From positions 117,080 to 181,079 of the forward strand of contig NZ_QTQP01000012.1 of the NCBI RefSeq assembly GCF_003854275.1: a DNA stretch of 64,000 nucleotides, written 5' to 3'. The notes below the pieces were generated by a model, which worked only from the letters and a program-made list of their open reading frames with translations, did not search any database and had not been told where the DNA came from. Within the stretch, counting starts at the first letter, position 1; each line of letters starts with the position of its first letter. Positions 26,407 through 34,867 of this stretch are shown piece by piece. The translations under genes and the position numbers were made by a program. The DNA is from Burkholderia sp. Bp8963 (GTDB lineage: Bacteria; Pseudomonadota; Gammaproteobacteria; Burkholderiales; Burkholderiaceae).

Positions 26407-27450
26407 TCAATGGCCCGCCGGCTGCGCGACGTGTTCGTCCGTCGCGTCGTGCGCAAGCGAACGGGCGAAGCGGTGCTGATACTCGCGCGGCGACAGCCCG
26501 GTCATGCGCTTGAACAACTGCCGGAAGGTGCCGAGATCGTCGTATCCGACCTGCTCGCACACCGCTTCGACGCGATGGACGCCCGATTCCAGCAGACGCT
26601 TCGCGACCTCGACGCGCAGCCGCTGCAGATAGCCGAGCGGCGCATCGCCGACGGCCTGCCTGAAACGCCGGTTGAGCGTCCGCTCGCTGACCGCAAGGTA
26701 GGCGGCGAGGTCCGCCAGCCGGAATCGCTGCCGGAGCGTCGCCTCCATCCGGCGCTGCGCGCGTGCGACGAGCGGATCGGTGTGTCCGTGATCGTCGACG
26801 AGCGACGCATATGACGCCTGCGATGCGCGCCCCGCATCGATCAGCAGCGTCTTCGCGACGAGCGCCGCGAGCCGCGCGTCGGTCAGCCGCTCGACCACTC
26901 GCACCGCCATGTCCAGATAGGACGTCACCGCACCGCCGCACAGGATGCCACTCTGCTCCGTGAGCACTTCATGCGCGCGCAATTCGACCAACGGATAACG
27001 CCGCCGGAAATCCGGCGCCCGCGACCAGTGCGTCGTCGCGATCCGGTCGTCGAGCAGCCCCGCCTCGGCAAGCAGGTAGCTGCCCGTGCAATACGACGCG
27101 AGCAGCGCGCCAGCGTCGTGCTGGCGGCGCAGCGCGGCAGACAGCGTGTCCACCAGTTCGCGGCGGGCGAGAAATGCGTCCATGTCCGCGACGAACGGCG
27201 CGGTCACGAGAATCGCATCGGCGCGCTTGCGCACGTCGATGCGCCCGTCCACCGCGATCGCCTGTCCGGAGGCCGCGCGCACGGGTTGCCCGTCGACGGA
27301 TTCCACGCGCCACGCGAGCGTCGGCGCGCACGGCTGCCCCGGCGCCGCGCGGCCGGCGCCGAGACGGTTCGCCGCGTTGAACACGTCGATCGGCCCGGCA
27401 ACGCCTGACGCCAGAATCCCGTCGTAGACCCAGATACGGATAGTCGCCAT
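26407..27450 (-). CDS. GlxA-type regulator: DJ-1/PfpI domain fused to AraC helix-turn-helix
   Basis: A 347-aa protein. Residues 1-190 form a DJ-1/PfpI-like domain (IRIWVYDGILASGVAGPIDV, and the nucleophile-elbow region LLASYCTGSYLLAEAGLLD), and 235-335 the AraC DNA-binding domain (LADLAAYLAVSERTLNRRF, VEAVCEQVGYDDLGTFRQLF). GlxA-like regulators often control amino-acid or choline catabolism. It is divergent from a tautomerase gene across a 102-nt gap, which it may regulate. An upstream in-frame extension has no ribosome site. Confidence 0.9.
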   Translation of the reverse strand: MATIRIWVYDGILASGVAGPIDVFNAANRLGAGRAAPGQPCAPTLAWRVESVDGQPVRAASGQAIAVDGRIDVRKRADAILVTAPFVADMDAFLARRELVDTLSAALRRQHDAGALLASYCTGSYLLAEAGLLDDRIATTHWSRAPDFRRRYPLVELRAHEVLTEQSGILCGGAVTSYLDMAVRVVERLTDARLAALVAKTLLIDAGRASQASYASLVDDHGHTDPLVARAQRRMEATLRQRFRLADLAAYLAVSERTLNRRFRQAVGDAPLGYLQRLRVEVAKRLLESGVHRVEAVCEQVGYDDLGTFRQLFKRMTGLSPREYQHRFARSLAHDATDEHVAQPAGH

Positions 27451-27552
27451 GTTGTCCGTTTTTCCATCAGGAATGGCGATCCTGCCACTCGTCGATGCGT
27501 GTCGCAAGCCCGATCATCGGGCTGTCCCAACCACCGAAGAAGGAAGATTGCC

Positions 27553-28077
27553 ATGCCGATGATCGACGCAACGATTCCGGAGCACGCGCTGTCCGCCGAA
27601 GCCGAAGCGCGGCTGCTCAAGGAAATGACCGACATCCTGTTGCGGGCCGAAGGCTTCGACCCGGCCAACGAGATCGCACAGAGCGTCTCCGTGGTCTTTC
27701 TGCATCGCCCCGCCGGAACGTGGGTGGGCGGCGAGCGCTCCGCGAAGCCGCGCTACCGGATCGTGCCGACCGTGCCCGAGGGGCAATACACCGACGCGGC
27801 GCGGGAGACGCTCGTCCGAGAGATCACCGCGGCCGTCGTGCGGGCCGAAGGCGGCACACACGACGACGTTGCGCCGCGCGTCTGGGTGTTTCCGACGGAA
27901 ATGCCGGACGGCCAGTGGGGCAGCCGCGGCGTGATTCGCCGGCTGCCCGACATCCAGGCATTCATCGCCGGCGAGCACGAGCGGCAGACAGGCGCGGAAC
28001 GGGTCGCGCGGCGGCGGCGCGAGCACGCGCGCGTCGTGCTGGGAAGCGCGCTCGACGCGATCGTGCAGGACCGCTGA
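27553..28077 (+). CDS. tautomerase-superfamily protein
   Basis: A 174-aa protein beginning MPMIDATIPEHALSAEAEAR. Pro2 directly after the initiator Met is the catalytic base of the 4-oxalocrotonate tautomerase superfamily. The length suggests a fused double beta-alpha-beta unit (as in the MSAD/CHMI-like groups), the second half containing PEGQYTDAARETLVREITA. AAGGAAG lies before the ATG. It is divergent from the GlxA-type regulator. Substrate unknown. Confidence 0.8.
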   Translation: MPMIDATIPEHALSAEAEARLLKEMTDILLRAEGFDPANEIAQSVSVVFLHRPAGTWVGGERSAKPRYRIVPTVPEGQYTDAARETLVREITAAVVRAEGGTHDDVAPRVWVFPTEMPDGQWGSRGVIRRLPDIQAFIAGEHERQTGAERVARRRREHARVVLGSALDAIVQDR

Positions 28078-28107
28078 GCGGCGGCGCGGTTCGGCGCGGA
28101 CGGGATA

Positions 28108-29022
28108 TCAAACGTCCACGTCGCCCGCCGCCAGCACGCGGCCGAAATGCGCGTCCAGCAGCTTCATCACGGTTTGCGTCTTCGCCGGAAGCGGCCGCAC
28201 GGCCGGACACAGCGCATGCAGCTCGAAGCCGGGAACGGTATGCCCGGGCAACAACCTGACGAGCTGCCCGGTCGCCAGCGCGTCGCGGCACACGGGCTCC
28301 TGAAGCACGCCGATGCCCGCGCCGCCGACCAGCAGCTCATAGGCAGGCCGCCAGTGGCTCGTGCTGACGACGATGCTGATCGGCGCGGGCCGCGCCGGTT
28401 TCGATCCGTTCGCGAACCGCAGCTGCCCGTCGCCGAAGAGTCCCGCGACGCGAACGAACGGGTGGACGGCGAGCTCGGCCGGCTTGTCCGGCAAGCCGTG
28501 CGCGTCGATGTAGGCCGGCGCCGCGACCAGCACGCGGCGCACATGGCCGAGCCGGCGCGCGACGAAGTTGCCATCTCCGAGCTGGCCAAGCCGCAGCGAG
28601 ATGTCCACGCCCTCGGTCACCGGGTCGGTGATCGCATCGTTCAGCACGAGGTCGACCTGCAGCTGCGGATGACGTTCGCGCGCGGCCGCCAGCACGCCGG
28701 GCAGCACGACCTCGCCGATCCCGTGCGGCGCGGCGATCCGGATACGTCCGCGCACGGCGTTGGCGCCGAGCGTCACCGCGGCCTGCGCGTCGTCGGCCGC
28801 GTCGAGGACGGTCTTGCTCTTCTGATAGAACAGCGCGCCTTCGTCCGTGCACGACACCGCGCGCGTGCTGCGCAGGAGCAGCCTGACGCCGAGATGCCGC
28901 TCGAGCCGCTCGATGCGGTCGCTCACCGCAGGCTGGCCGAGGCCGAGATCCTTCGCGGCGCGCGACAGGTTCCCGCGTTCGACGACTCGCACGAAGATGC
29001 GCATCGCGGCAAGCAGATCCAT
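28108..29022 (-). CDS. LysR-family transcriptional regulator
   Basis: A 304-aa regulator: N-terminal helix-turn-helix (MRIFVRVVERGNLSRAAKDL, QPAVSDRIERLERHLG) of the subgroup that includes small aldehyde/antibiotic-response regulators, followed by a two-lobed effector domain. It converges with the tautomerase gene (30-nt gap) and lies downstream of the MFS gene at 29082 with a 59-nt gap on the same strand. Confidence 0.9.
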   Translation of the reverse strand: MDLLAAMRIFVRVVERGNLSRAAKDLGLGQPAVSDRIERLERHLGVRLLLRSTRAVSCTDEGALFYQKSKTVLDAADDAQAAVTLGANAVRGRIRIAAPHGIGEVVLPGVLAAARERHPQLQVDLVLNDAITDPVTEGVDISLRLGQLGDGNFVARRLGHVRRVLVAAPAYIDAHGLPDKPAELAVHPFVRVAGLFGDGQLRFANGSKPARPAPISIVVSTSHWRPAYELLVGGAGIGVLQEPVCRDALATGQLVRLLPGHTVPGFELHALCPAVRPLPAKTQTVMKLLDAHFGRVLAAGDVDV

Positions 29023-29081
29023 GGGTTCCCCGGTGTTGACACGTGTCGAAGCGTAACAGGCGACGCAAACGCGCGCCAATC

Positions 29082-30338
29082 TCAGACACGTACGCCAACC
29101 CGCACCACCGGCGCCGCCCACACGCGGCCGTACGCGATCATCACGAGGAAGCTCAGCACGAAGCTCAGGCCGCCCGTCATCAGCAGGCCGAGTTCGCCAA
29201 GCACCGGCAGCAGGTTGGTGAGGAACCCCGTCACCACCCAGGCGATCGCCATCACCGAGCCGGCGACGCCGAGCGCCCATCCCTGGCGGTCCTCGGTAAC
29301 CGCGTCCGAGTACGCCGTGTACATCGTCGTATAGGCGACCATGTCGAAGCAGCCGACCAGCATCGCGAGCACCCACAGCGCGCCTTCATGCGGGAACAGC
29401 GCGGACAGCACCTGCCCGATGCCGGCGACGACGAGGCCGGCCTTCGCGATATCGACGACGCCCCACACCTTCAGCATCAGCCGGACGACGACCACGAGCC
29501 CGAACACGAAGCTGACGCCGATCAGCCCGCTGAACAGGCCGAGCTGCGCACTCGTGTACTGGAAGCGCGTCTGCAATACCAGCATGATCGTCTGCAGGTA
29601 CAGGCCGTAGCCGACCTGCATCAGGAAGAACACGGCCGACAGGCACGCGACGCGTGCATGCGTGCCGGCCTCGAAGATGATCCGCACGGGCAGCAGCAGA
29701 TCGATCCGCGCGCCGCCGGCGGGCGCGGCCGCGTCGCGGTAGCAGCGCAGCGTCCAGAGCCCGCAGGCGACCGACAGCGCAGCGACCAGCAGGAACGGCG
29801 TGCCGTAGTTGAAGAACGGCGCGAGGGTCCGGTCCGACGTGACGCCGCCGAGCACGGGGCCGACGATCACGCCCGCGCTGAATGCGACCGACATGATGCT
29901 CATGTTGTACGCCTTGTTCTCCGGCGTGCTCAGGTCGGCGATCGCGGCCTGCGCGATCCCCTGGCAGCCGGCCATCAGGCCGCTCAGCCCGCGCCCGACG
30001 AGCAGCAGCGCGATGCTCGGCAGCAGCGCGCCGAGCGCCATCAGCAGGTAGCCGAGCGCGAGGCCGAACACGCACAGCAGCAGGATCCTGCGGCGGCCAT
30101 AGGCGTCGGACAGCTCGCCCATCAGCGACGAACCGAAGAACATGAAGAACGGATAGATGCCGTACCCGAGACCGAGATAGAAGTTGCGCAGGTGCGCGGG
30201 CACGCCGGCGCCGATGACGCCCGAATGCGGATCGGAAAAGATCGCCGCCATGATCGGATAGACGAGCCCGAATCCCATCGCATCGATCGCGATCGCAAGC
30301 AGGCAGGGGCCCAGCAGTTTCAGGTTGAGCTTGGACAT
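29082..30338 (-). CDS. MFS transporter, TetA/DHA1-like
   Basis: A 418-aa protein with about 12 transmembrane helices. The first helix LLGPCLLAIAIDAMGFGLVY and the loop 2-3 motif GELSDAYGRRRIL are those of DHA1 drug/metabolite exporters. ATG at 30338 is chosen as the first start in front of the conserved N-terminus; an ATG five codons upstream is possible. Flanked by two LysR genes on the same strand. Substrate unknown. Confidence 0.9.
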   Translation of the reverse strand: MSKLNLKLLGPCLLAIAIDAMGFGLVYPIMAAIFSDPHSGVIGAGVPAHLRNFYLGLGYGIYPFFMFFGSSLMGELSDAYGRRRILLLCVFGLALGYLLMALGALLPSIALLLVGRGLSGLMAGCQGIAQAAIADLSTPENKAYNMSIMSVAFSAGVIVGPVLGGVTSDRTLAPFFNYGTPFLLVAALSVACGLWTLRCYRDAAAPAGGARIDLLLPVRIIFEAGTHARVACLSAVFFLMQVGYGLYLQTIMLVLQTRFQYTSAQLGLFSGLIGVSFVFGLVVVVRLMLKVWGVVDIAKAGLVVAGIGQVLSALFPHEGALWVLAMLVGCFDMVAYTTMYTAYSDAVTEDRQGWALGVAGSVMAIAWVVTGFLTNLLPVLGELGLLMTGGLSFVLSFLVMIAYGRVWAAPVVRVGVRV

Positions 30339-30414
30339 GTGTGGCCTCGGCATTGAGATGGGCGTAACGGTAGCCGGAGGCCACTGCCGCGAGTAGGCAC
30401 GCGGCAGCGATCTG

Positions 30415-30437
30415 AGTCATCGAAAAAACTGATGACT
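30415..30437. other. short inverted repeat between LysR and MFS genes
   Basis: AGTCATC (30415-30421) and GATGACT (30431-30437) flank a 9-nt A-rich loop, 26 nt past the stop of the LysR gene and about 77 nt before the MFS start. It could be a weak terminator or an operator for the MFS gene; no further evidence separates these. Confidence 0.3.
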
Positions 30438-30463
30438 GACGAACGGAGCGGGTTGGGTGTCCA

Positions 30464-31417
30464 TCACTTGCGCCGCCGCTCGTGCGACGCGGTCGTCGCG
30501 CCGTCGATCACCGGCGCGCCCTGCTTGATCAGGAAATCGCGGAACAGCGCGGTCACCTGCGAGATCCGCCGGTCGGCAAGCGTCACCACGTACCACTCCC
30601 GTTCGATCGGGTTGCCTGGAAACGGCAGTTGCCCCAGCAGCCCGGTGCGCAATTCGAGCGCGCACGCATGCAGCGACAGGAACGCGATGCCGAGCCCCGC
30701 CTCGGCCATCTGCTTGATCGCCTCGTTGCTCGACAGTTCGGATCCCACATGAAACTTGTGTCCCGACGCCTTGAACAGGCTCTCGACGGTCGAGCGCGTG
30801 CCGGCACCGCGCTCGCGAACCAGCAGGTGCGCCGATTCGAGATCCTTCAGCGCGACGCGCTTGCGCTGCATCAGCGGATGGCCGGGCGCCGCGACGAACA
30901 CCATCGGATGCTTCGCGAACTCGACCGCATGCGTGCGCAACTCCTTAGGCGCGCTGCCCATCACCGCGAGATCGATTTCATGCGTCGCGAGCATCCGGAT
31001 GATGTCGTCGCGGTTGCCGACCTTGAAGTACGTCTTCACGTGCGGGCGCGTCGCCGTGAATTTGACGAGCAGCGGCGGAATCAGGTACTCGGCCGTCGTG
31101 ATCGCGCCGATCCGCAGCGTGCCGCCGAGATCGCCCGTCAACGCCGCCACTTCGTCGCCTGCCTCGCTCCACAAATACAGGATCTCGCGCGCATAGCGGG
31201 CGACGATCTCGCCGCCCGCGGTCAGCTGCACGCCGCGCCCCACCCGCTGCAGCAGCGCCGCGCCGACGGCCTCCTCGAGCAGGCGGATCTGCAGCGACAC
31301 GGCGGGCTGCGTCAGGTTCAGCTCCTCCGCCGCGCGCGACACGCTGCCAAGCCGCGCGATCATGTCCAGCGCCTTCAGTTGCCGGAACGTCGCCGTCTTA
31401 CCTATTAGTGAATACAT
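30464..31417 (-). CDS. LysR-family regulator, CbbR/CysB-like effector domain
   Basis: A 317-aa regulator with helix-turn-helix ALDMIARLGSVSRAAEELNL and TQPAVSLQIRLLEE, and an effector domain opening LRIGAITTAEYLIPPLLVKF, typical of the CbbR/CysB-like branch. It is divergent from the NADH dehydrogenase gene. The start codon lies at the edge of a 32-bp element repeated in front of the gene at 33210, which marks this protein as the likely regulator of both. Confidence 0.9.
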   Translation of the reverse strand: MYSLIGKTATFRQLKALDMIARLGSVSRAAEELNLTQPAVSLQIRLLEEAVGAALLQRVGRGVQLTAGGEIVARYAREILYLWSEAGDEVAALTGDLGGTLRIGAITTAEYLIPPLLVKFTATRPHVKTYFKVGNRDDIIRMLATHEIDLAVMGSAPKELRTHAVEFAKHPMVFVAAPGHPLMQRKRVALKDLESAHLLVRERGAGTRSTVESLFKASGHKFHVGSELSSNEAIKQMAEAGLGIAFLSLHACALELRTGLLGQLPFPGNPIEREWYVVTLADRRISQVTALFRDFLIKQGAPVIDGATTASHERRRK

Positions 31418-31448
31418 ATGAGTCGCCTATAAACATTAAATTGTCTTA
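31417..31448 (+). promoter_or_regulatory. shared promoter element, copy 1 (lysR/ndh divergent gap)
   Basis: A 32-bp element starting TATGAGTCG and ending GTCTT matches the element at 33102-33133 at 25 of 32 positions. In both copies an AAACnATA -10-like sequence follows 12-13 bp past the GTC. It occupies most of the gap between the LysR start and the NADH dehydrogenase, so it is a probable LysR operator. The AT-rich middle contrasts with the surrounding GC. Confidence 0.6.
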
Positions 31449-31516
31449 GCGGATGCGAAACTATATCGTCGTATCTCGAAATCTGTCATCTGCAGCATCT
31501 AGCCTGGAGCACAAGC

Positions 31517-32899
31517 ATGGACACGAACCCGTTCACCCTTGGCACGGATCGCGCGACGCGCGTGCCGTGCATCGTGATCGTCGGCGGCGGCGCCGGCGGC
31601 CTGCAACTGGCGACGCGTCTCGGCGACACCGTCGGACGGCGCGGCATGGCGGAGATCGTGCTGGTCGATCGTTCGCCGACGCATTTCTGGAAGCCGCTGC
31701 TGCACGAGGCCGCGTCCGGCCATCGCGACCCGGCCTCGCACACGATCGAGTATGCGGCGCAGGCGAAGCGGCATGGCTTCCGGTTCGTGCAGGGCGAGCT
31801 GCAACGTGTCGACCGGGCACGGCGCACCACGACGATCGCCGCCGTGCTCGACGCGGACGGCACGGAAATCCTGCCGCAGCGCGACGTGCATTACGACGAT
31901 CTCGTGCTCGCGGTCGGCAGCGTGACGAACTTCTTCAACGTGCCGGGCGCCGCGCGTCACGCGCTGCCGCTCGAGAACGTCGAGCAGGCCGAGGATTTCC
32001 GCCGCAAGTTCCTCGCGGCCTGCACGAAGGCCAACCATCTGGCGGAGCAGCAGCCGGAACAGCAACCGATTGAGCAGCCGATTCAGCGCCCGCAGCCGAT
32101 CTGCATCAACGTGATCGGCGCCGGTGCGACCGGCGTGGAGCTCGCGGCCGCGCTCAGGCATGCGATCAACCAGTTGACGACGTACCGGTTCAAGGCGCTG
32201 GTGCCGGACCGCGACGTATGCATCCGGCTGATCGAAGGCGGCCCGCGCGTGCTGCCGGCGCTCGACGAGCGGCTCTCCGCGCGGATGCAGACGCAGCTGC
32301 GGCAACTGCACGTCGACGTGCTGACCGGCACACGCGTCGCGGAAGTCGCGCATGACGCAGTGGTGACCGCCACCGGCGAACGTCTCGCGAGCGACATCAC
32401 GATCTGGGCCGCGGGCGTCGCGGGCCCCGCGTTCCTGCGGCAGCTCGGCGACATCGCGCTCAATCGGGCGAACCAGGTGATCGTCACCGATACGCTGCAG
32501 ACGCCGGACGATCCGCACGTGTTCGCGTTCGGCGACTGTGCGGCGTGCCCGTCCGCGGGCGCGCAAGGCTTCCTGCCGCCACGTGCGCAGGTCGCTTACC
32601 AGCAGGCCGTGTATCTCGGCCATGCGTTCGCGCGGCGGCTGGCCGGCAAGCCGGTCGACGGCTTCACGTTCCGCGATGCGGGCACCGTCGTGTCGCTCGG
32701 CCAGGCGGGTGCGGTGTTCCAGGCGGAGCTCGGCGTGCGCTCGCGCTCGCTGATCGTCGACGGGCTGGCCGCGATCGGGTTGTACAAGTTCCTGTATCGC
32801 AAGCACCTGTTCAGCGTGTACGGCGCGAAGCGCACGCTGCTCCAGGCACTGAGCCACTGGCTGCAAAGCCGCAACCAGCCTTCGATCAAGCTGCATTGA
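31517..32899 (+). CDS. ndh: type II NADH:quinone oxidoreductase (NDH-2)
   Basis: A 460-aa FAD enzyme that passes electrons from NADH to quinone at the membrane without pumping protons. The FAD motif is IVIVGGGAGGLQLATRLG near residue 16, the NADH motif INVIGAGATGVELAAAL near 197, and the late FAD motif HVFAFGDCAACP near 333. A Gln/Pro-rich insert (EQQPEQQPIEQPIQRPQP, about 177-194) sits between the two nucleotide-binding motifs and is not standard. The C-terminal amphipathic region around LYKFLYRKHLFSVYGAKR anchors it. Divergent LysR and the shared promoter element suggest specific induction. Confidence 0.9.
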   Translation: MDTNPFTLGTDRATRVPCIVIVGGGAGGLQLATRLGDTVGRRGMAEIVLVDRSPTHFWKPLLHEAASGHRDPASHTIEYAAQAKRHGFRFVQGELQRVDRARRTTTIAAVLDADGTEILPQRDVHYDDLVLAVGSVTNFFNVPGAARHALPLENVEQAEDFRRKFLAACTKANHLAEQQPEQQPIEQPIQRPQPICINVIGAGATGVELAAALRHAINQLTTYRFKALVPDRDVCIRLIEGGPRVLPALDERLSARMQTQLRQLHVDVLTGTRVAEVAHDAVVTATGERLASDITIWAAGVAGPAFLRQLGDIALNRANQVIVTDTLQTPDDPHVFAFGDCAACPSAGAQGFLPPRAQVAYQQAVYLGHAFARRLAGKPVDGFTFRDAGTVVSLGQAGAVFQAELGVRSRSLIVDGLAAIGLYKFLYRKHLFSVYGAKRTLLQALSHWLQSRNQPSIKLH

Positions 32900-32920
32900 C
32901 GAGCGGAACGAAGCGGCACC

Positions 32921-32947
32921 CGTATCGGGCAACGGTTGCCCGATACG
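32921..32947 (+). terminator. strong hairpin after ndh
   Basis: CGTATCGGGCAA and TTGCCCGATACG form a perfect 12-bp stem with a 3-nt loop, 21 nt past the ndh stop. No clear T-run follows, but stability is high. The rest of the 310-nt gap (32900-33209) holds the palindrome at 33045 and the promoter element at 33102. Confidence 0.6.
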
Positions 32948-33044
32948 CGATACGCGATTCATGCGTGTCCGGAAGATGGTCGATGCGATCGTTGCATTCA
33001 GTGAAACACCGATCTGGTGCGCAGATTTCATGAATCGCGCGAAT

Positions 33045-33059
33045 GCACGACAGTCGTGC
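33045..33059. promoter_or_regulatory. palindrome upstream of the HAD-like gene
   Basis: GCACGAC-A-GTCGTGC, 7-bp arms around one base, lies about 43 bp upstream of the shared promoter element copy 2. Its position suggests an upstream regulator site, but nothing in the sequence names the binder. Confidence 0.35.
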
Positions 33060-33101
33060 GTTTGCACCACCACCGTGCAGAAAGATGTATAAGCCCGATC
33101 C

Positions 33102-33133
33102 TATGAGTCGGCTAAAAAGATTAATTAGTCCTG
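33102..33133 (+). promoter_or_regulatory. shared promoter element, copy 2 (before the HAD-like gene)
   Basis: It matches the element at 31417-31448 at 25 of 32 positions, including TATGAGTCG, CTA, AAA, ATTAA and GTC at the same spacing, followed by AAACGATA as a -10-like sequence. The gene start (GTG 33210) lies about 55 nt past it. The surroundings are otherwise unrelated, so the similarity is not a simple duplication of the region. Confidence 0.6.
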
Positions 33134-33209
33134 TAATCCATTCAAACGATAAGGTATGGCATTCCCGTCAGCGAACGGATCGTTACGTCTTCCGGAGAGG
33201 AGCATCACC

Positions 33210-33644
33210 GTGGTCATCGAAGCCATCGTTACACGACTCGACGCAGCGTTTGAACAGATCGAAGCGACACCGGACTCGCGGGAATCGCAGCATCAGCGCG
33301 ATGCGATCATCGAGTGGCTCGACAGCGCATCCGCCGAAGGCTACCGTCTCGGCCTCGTGACGACCTTGCCGGCGTCGCGGCTCAGCGCAATGTTCGAAGG
33401 CCAGTTCGGCCTCGCGAACCTCGACCGTTTCTCCGTCGTCGTGACCGACGCGCATCAGCCGTCCGTCGCCGCGAGCCAGCATCCGTTCGATGTCGCACTG
33501 CACGCACTCGGCGTGCCGCGCGAATGCGCGGCAGTCGTCGCGAGCAGCGAGCCCGAGCGCCGCGAGGCCGAAGTCTACGGGATGTCGCGCAGCGTCCGGA
33601 TCGCCGACGTCGCACGTTCGGCCGCGCCGCTCGGTCATTGCTGA
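33210..33644 (+). CDS. HAD-like protein lacking the catalytic aspartates, 144 aa
   Basis: A 144-aa protein whose central YRLGLVTTLPASRLSAMFEG and later PFDVALHALGVPRECAAVVA resemble motifs II and III onward of HAD-superfamily phosphatases. The N-terminal DxD nucleophile motif and its loop are absent, replaced by a helical N-terminus, and the motif-II Ser/Thr is present. It is therefore probably a non-catalytic or regulatory HAD relative. GTG at 33210 has AGGAG 7 nt upstream; the ATG at 33156 has no usable site. Linked to ndh by a shared promoter element. Confidence 0.6.
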   Translation: MVIEAIVTRLDAAFEQIEATPDSRESQHQRDAIIEWLDSASAEGYRLGLVTTLPASRLSAMFEGQFGLANLDRFSVVVTDAHQPSVAASQHPFDVALHALGVPRECAAVVASSEPERREAEVYGMSRSVRIADVARSAAPLGHC

Positions 33645-33679
33645 AGCCACGCGTGGCCGTGCCGCCGTGCCGCCGTGCA

Positions 33680-34711
33680 TCACGCGGCGCGCGCCGCCGC
33701 CGTCGTCAGCACGATCTTGCCGATGTGCGTGCCGGAATCCATCAACGCATGCGCGCCGCGCGCATCGTTGAGTTCGAAGGTCCGATAGATCAGCGGCTTC
33801 ACCGCGCCACTGCGAATGTGCGGCCACACCGACCGTTCGAGATCGTCGATCAGTTGTGCCTTCTCCTCGTGCGTCCGCGAACGCAGCGTCGAGCCGATAT
33901 GCGTGAGGCGCTTCGTCAGCATCGGGAACAGATCGAGCTCTTTCGCAGGCCCCTTGATCACGCCGATCTGCACGATGCGCCCGTTCATCGCGGCAGCCGC
34001 GTAATTCCGCGCGACGTAATCGCCGGCGACGATGTCGACGACCACATCGACGCCGCGCCCGTCCGTCGCGCGCTTCGCTGCTTCGACGAAATCCTCGTGC
34101 CGGTAGTCGACCGCGACGTCGGCGCCGAGTGCGAGACTCGCGGCGCGCTGCGCGTCGGAACTGATCGTCGTGACGATCTTCGATGCGCCGAACGCCTTCG
34201 CGAGCATCGTCGCCGTGGTGCCGATCCCGGACGCACCGCCGTGAATCAGCACGCTGTCGCCCGCTGCAAATTTGCCGCGCTGGAACAGGTTCAGCCACAC
34301 CGTCAGGAACGTTTCGGGCAGCGCAGCCGCTTCGACCATCGACAGCCCTTCGGGAATCGCGAGCGTGTTGGTCTCGTGCGCAACCGCGTATTCCGCGTAG
34401 CCGCCGCCCGTGATCAGCGCGCAGACGCGATCGCCGATAGCGAAGCGCGTCACGTCGCGGCCGAGCGCGACGACTTCGCCGGCCACTTCGAGGCCCGGAA
34501 TGTCGGAAGCGCCCGGCGGCGGATCGTACAGGCCCTTGCGCTGCAGCGTGTCGGGGCCGTTCACGCCGGCCGCGTGAACGCGGATCAGCACCTCGCCGGC
34601 GGCAGGCGCGGGAGTCGGCCGCGTCGCCGGCACGAGCACGTCGGGGCCGCCCGGCCGTGCGATCTCGATCGCGGTCATCGCCGCGGGAACAGTTTGCGTG
34701 GTATGTGACAC
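33680..34711 (-). CDS. zinc-independent NADPH:quinone oxidoreductase (MDR superfamily)
   Basis: A 343-aa medium-chain reductase. The N-terminal domain has VLIRVHAAGVNGPDTLQRKG, the cofactor domain VLIHGGASGIGTTATMLAKA, and the zinc-binding residues of alcohol dehydrogenases are absent, placing it with quinone oxidoreductases (PIG3/QOR type). The start is GTG at 34711 with AAAGGATG upstream. Divergent from a LysR gene that probably regulates it. Confidence 0.88.
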   Translation of the reverse strand: MSHTTQTVPAAMTAIEIARPGGPDVLVPATRPTPAPAAGEVLIRVHAAGVNGPDTLQRKGLYDPPPGASDIPGLEVAGEVVALGRDVTRFAIGDRVCALITGGGYAEYAVAHETNTLAIPEGLSMVEAAALPETFLTVWLNLFQRGKFAAGDSVLIHGGASGIGTTATMLAKAFGASKIVTTISSDAQRAASLALGADVAVDYRHEDFVEAAKRATDGRGVDVVVDIVAGDYVARNYAAAAMNGRIVQIGVIKGPAKELDLFPMLTKRLTHIGSTLRSRTHEEKAQLIDDLERSVWPHIRSGAVKPLIYRTFELNDARGAHALMDSGTHIGKIVLTTAAARAA

Positions 34712-34809
34712 GGCTTCATCCTTTTCGACATGCCGGATGCGCTGCGACGCCGGGCAACTCGCCGGCTCGCCGCATCGGGTAGAGAAAAGTGTAGGGATGC
34801 GGCGCGCGC

Positions 34810-34855
34810 TTGACACGCAGCGAATTGCCGAACGTATGATGCAGAATTGCATCAT
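34810..34855 (+). promoter_or_regulatory. lysR promoter with overlapping palindromic operator
   Basis: TTGACA (34810-34815) and TATGAT (34835-34840) with a 19-bp spacer make a plausible promoter for the LysR gene at 34868. A 20-bp palindrome, ATGATGCAGAATTGCATCAT (34836-34855), covers the -10 and start region, the usual arrangement for LysR autorepression. It ends 12 bp before the start codon and lies about 125 bp from the divergent quinone oxidoreductase start. Confidence 0.7.
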
Positions 34856-34867
34856 GCCGGAGGCACC

